From Vibrio tetraodonis (lineage in GTDB: Bacteria > Pseudomonadota > Gammaproteobacteria > Enterobacterales > Vibrionaceae): a DNA stretch of 64,000 nucleotides. Where the stretch lies: assembly GCF_003350295.1 (NCBI RefSeq), contig NZ_QLYY01000011.1, positions 62,001-126,000 on the forward strand. The letters are read 5' to 3'. Shown here piece after piece: positions 63,834 to 64,000 of the stretch. The translations under genes and the position numbers were made by a program. The notes beneath the pieces are model-generated. The model had not been told where the DNA came from. It saw only the letters and a program-made list of their open reading frames with translations, and did not search any database. Within the stretch, counting starts at the first letter, position 1. Every line of letters starts with the position of its first letter.

Positions 63834-64000
63834 ATGAAAATTTTATTTTTTTTGCCAAACTTAGAGTGTGGTGGCGCAGAGAGCGTAACTGTACGGGTAG
63901 CTAACCATTTTTTTGATATTGGCCATGATGTATATTTCATCACTTCATTGTCTGGTGGGAAATTAGAAAAAAAACTTAGAGATGGAATTAATTATTCTTG
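63834..64000 (+). CDS. GT4-like glycosyltransferase, cut by window end
   Basis: The first 55 codons read MKILFFLPNLECGGAESVTV and continue with VANHFFDIGHDVYFITS. The GGAE motif near the N-terminus is typical of GT4 transferases. The ATG directly follows the wzy stop (TAAATG). The rest lies beyond the window. Confidence 0.8.
   Translation, partial: MKILFFLPNLECGGAESVTVRVANHFFDIGHDVYFITSLSGGKLEKKLRDGINYS

Overview
The window reads as chromosome 1 of a Vibrio species. The order pyrE / lpxM-lpxL-slmA / coaBC / radC / rpmB-rpmG / mutM / coaD, followed by an LPS core locus and hldD, is the arrangement I know from Vibrio cholerae and its relatives, and the protein sequences fit that genus. The species cannot be named from sequence alone.

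Layout. (1) 1-8194: housekeeping genes (3' part of pyrE, two lipid A late acyltransferases, slmA, coaBC, radC, rpmBG, mutM, coaD). (2) 8305-21860: LPS core locus with four GT9 heptosyltransferase-family genes, a WaaE-like GT2, a GT25, KDO kinase kdkA, waaA, waaF, waaL, an acyltransferase, a GT4 and hldD. (3) 22136-46691: an AT-rich O-antigen-type locus in three transcription blocks. The first plus-strand block holds rmlB-rmlA, a hexapeptide acyltransferase, wecE (predicting dTDP-Fuc4NAc), wecB, four transferases and a PglK-like ABC flippase. A seven-gene minus-strand block (38591 down to 33525) holds a small two-TM protein, an EpsG-type polymerase, and a tightly overlapping five-gene set: phosphodiesterase, HAD phosphatase, a degenerate nucleotidyltransferase fused to an NTF2/SnoaL-like domain, a cupin and an intact nucleotidyltransferase. 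The second plus-strand block holds a methyltransferase, a GT4, fnlA-qnlA-qnlB (UDP-L-QuiNAc type) and wbuB. wecA closes the region. (4) 46734-50666: pssA, birA, murB and a GNAT gene. (5) 50700-59233: a group-4-capsule-like export set, with gfcABCD on the minus strand diverging from wza-wzb-wzc. (6) 59340-64000: a JUMPStart/ops element, an RfaH paralog, an octanucleotide tandem repeat, then an ATP-grasp-like gene, wzx, a second EpsG-type wzy and the start of a GT4. This is the beginning of a capsule or exopolysaccharide locus that runs off the window.

How it fits together. WecA would start a lipid-linked repeat unit built from amino-sugars made by the rml/wec and fnl/qnl genes. The ABC flippase, the polymerase at 36984 and WaaL would flip, polymerise and ligate it to the core-lipid A made by region 2. 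A separate Wzx/Wzy capsule would leave through Wza-Wzb-Wzc with GfcABCD, and its transcription is probably anti-terminated at the ops site by the adjacent RfaH paralog.

The least explained parts are the five-gene nucleotidyltransferase/cupin/HAD/phosphodiesterase operon, the 576-aa two-domain protein, the ATP-grasp-like protein, and several simple repeats (8-bp x7, (AT)8, G7-G8) placed where slippage could switch expression. All family calls are from reading motifs by eye; no searches were run.
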